From Bacteroidota bacterium (GTDB taxonomy: Bacteria; Bacteroidota; UBA10030; UBA6906), in assembly GCA_016844425.1 (NCBI GenBank), contig JAERML010000006.1:1-14899 (forward strand): a stretch of DNA of 14,899 nt. Direction: 5' to 3'. Within the stretch, counting starts at the first letter, position 1; each line of letters opens with the position of its first letter. A program made the translations under genes and the position numbers. Shown one piece after another: positions 14,614 to 14,899 of this stretch. Below the pieces are notes generated by a model. The model was not told the origin of the DNA and made no database searches. It was given only the letters and a program-made list of their open reading frames with translations.

Positions 14614-14899
14614 TTACGCGTAGCCGTCGAAGCGCATGGTCTGATTCATGGCTCGATGGAATCCAAGCGATCGGAGGAGGGGCTCGAGGGGACTCTGCGC
14701 CGGTCGCATGCCGTCGCAATGCTCTATCGTGATACTTTTGAATGGCTGGAGTGGTGGGGAGAGCCGGACCATCGCCGTCAACGACTCCAGCCCCGCTCGA
14801 AGGATCTCGGCGTTCGATTCTCCCAATGTCCACAACCTTGCCCCGGAATTCTCGATCAAAAGAAGGGGGGTGCCGTTGTGGAAAAGAAGGTAGTTGCCT
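14614..14899 (-). CDS. Lhr-like ATP-dependent helicase, C-terminal end (partial)
   Basis: The minus-strand frame is open from the right edge and ends at TAA (complement of 14614-14616), so only ~94 C-terminal residues are visible. They read NYLLFHNGTPLLLIENSGARLWTL, a middle segment with LRAGLESLTAMVRL, then SITIEHCDGMRPAQSPLEPLLRSLGFHRAMNQTMRFDGYA. This matches the end of Lhr-type DEAD/H helicases, which carry an 'NYxxxxxGxPLLxxExxGxRL' strand, an 'xIExxDGxPAxxSPLxxxLxxxGF' element and an aromatic or basic tail. Those enzymes unwind DNA and DNA/RNA hybrids in repair. Helicase motifs lie outside the window, so family membership rests on the tail alone. The kinase operon follows on the same strand. 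Confidence 0.72.
   Translation of the reverse strand, partial: GNYLLFHNGTPLLLIENSGARLWTLGESNAEILRAGLESLTAMVRLSPPLQPFKSITIEHCDGMRPAQSPLEPLLRSLGFHRAMNQTMRFDGYA

Overview
The window looks like a chromosomal segment from a bacterium of the Bacteroidota/Chlorobiota superphylum, most likely an Ignavibacteria, Kapabacteria or Kryptonia-like lineage. The evidence is two C-terminal type IX secretion (T9SS) sorting domains with the PNPFNP signature and the 'NLLGxxV...GxYxYxLKAGxFxETxKMxLxK' pattern typical of those groups, a TonB-dependent receptor with an N-terminal carboxypeptidase-regulatory-like domain, and a periplasmic two-propeller Y_Y_Y histidine kinase. SD-type ribosome sites and near-consensus sigma70 boxes are visible. 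No transposon, CRISPR array, tRNA or rRNA was found.

Left part (1-2740, + strand): the 3' end of a secreted T9SS cargo gene closed by a strong intrinsic terminator; an orphan second sorting domain with no ATG and no body, followed by another terminator-like hairpin; a probable NHL-propeller lipoprotein; and ssb, whose leader is only 32 bases after the NHL gene. A hairpin then separates ssb from ggt, an exported gamma-glutamyltransferase with all main catalytic residues.

Middle (4409-8059, + strand): the clearest functional unit. A near-perfect sigma70 promoter drives a leader with a cobalamin riboswitch and a terminator just before the start of a BtuB-like TonB-dependent receptor. The next gene, 19 bases downstream with its own SD, is a beta-propeller lipoprotein in the position of Bacteroides BtuG. 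Together they read as a B12-repressed outer-membrane cobalamin capture and import unit.

Then (8272-10235, + strand) comes carA, with a promoter so close to its ATG that the mRNA is predicted to be almost leaderless, and a class I SAM-dependent methyltransferase 10 bases downstream. carB is not present here.

Right part (10201-14899, - strand): a likely operon of propeller histidine kinase, an unrecognised 119-residue all-beta-looking protein, and a NarL/LuxR-type response regulator. Its promoter lies immediately after the end of an Lhr-like helicase gene that enters from the right edge. The response regulator and methyltransferase genes converge and overlap by 35 bases. The small unknown protein between kinase and regulator is the best candidate for something undescribed.
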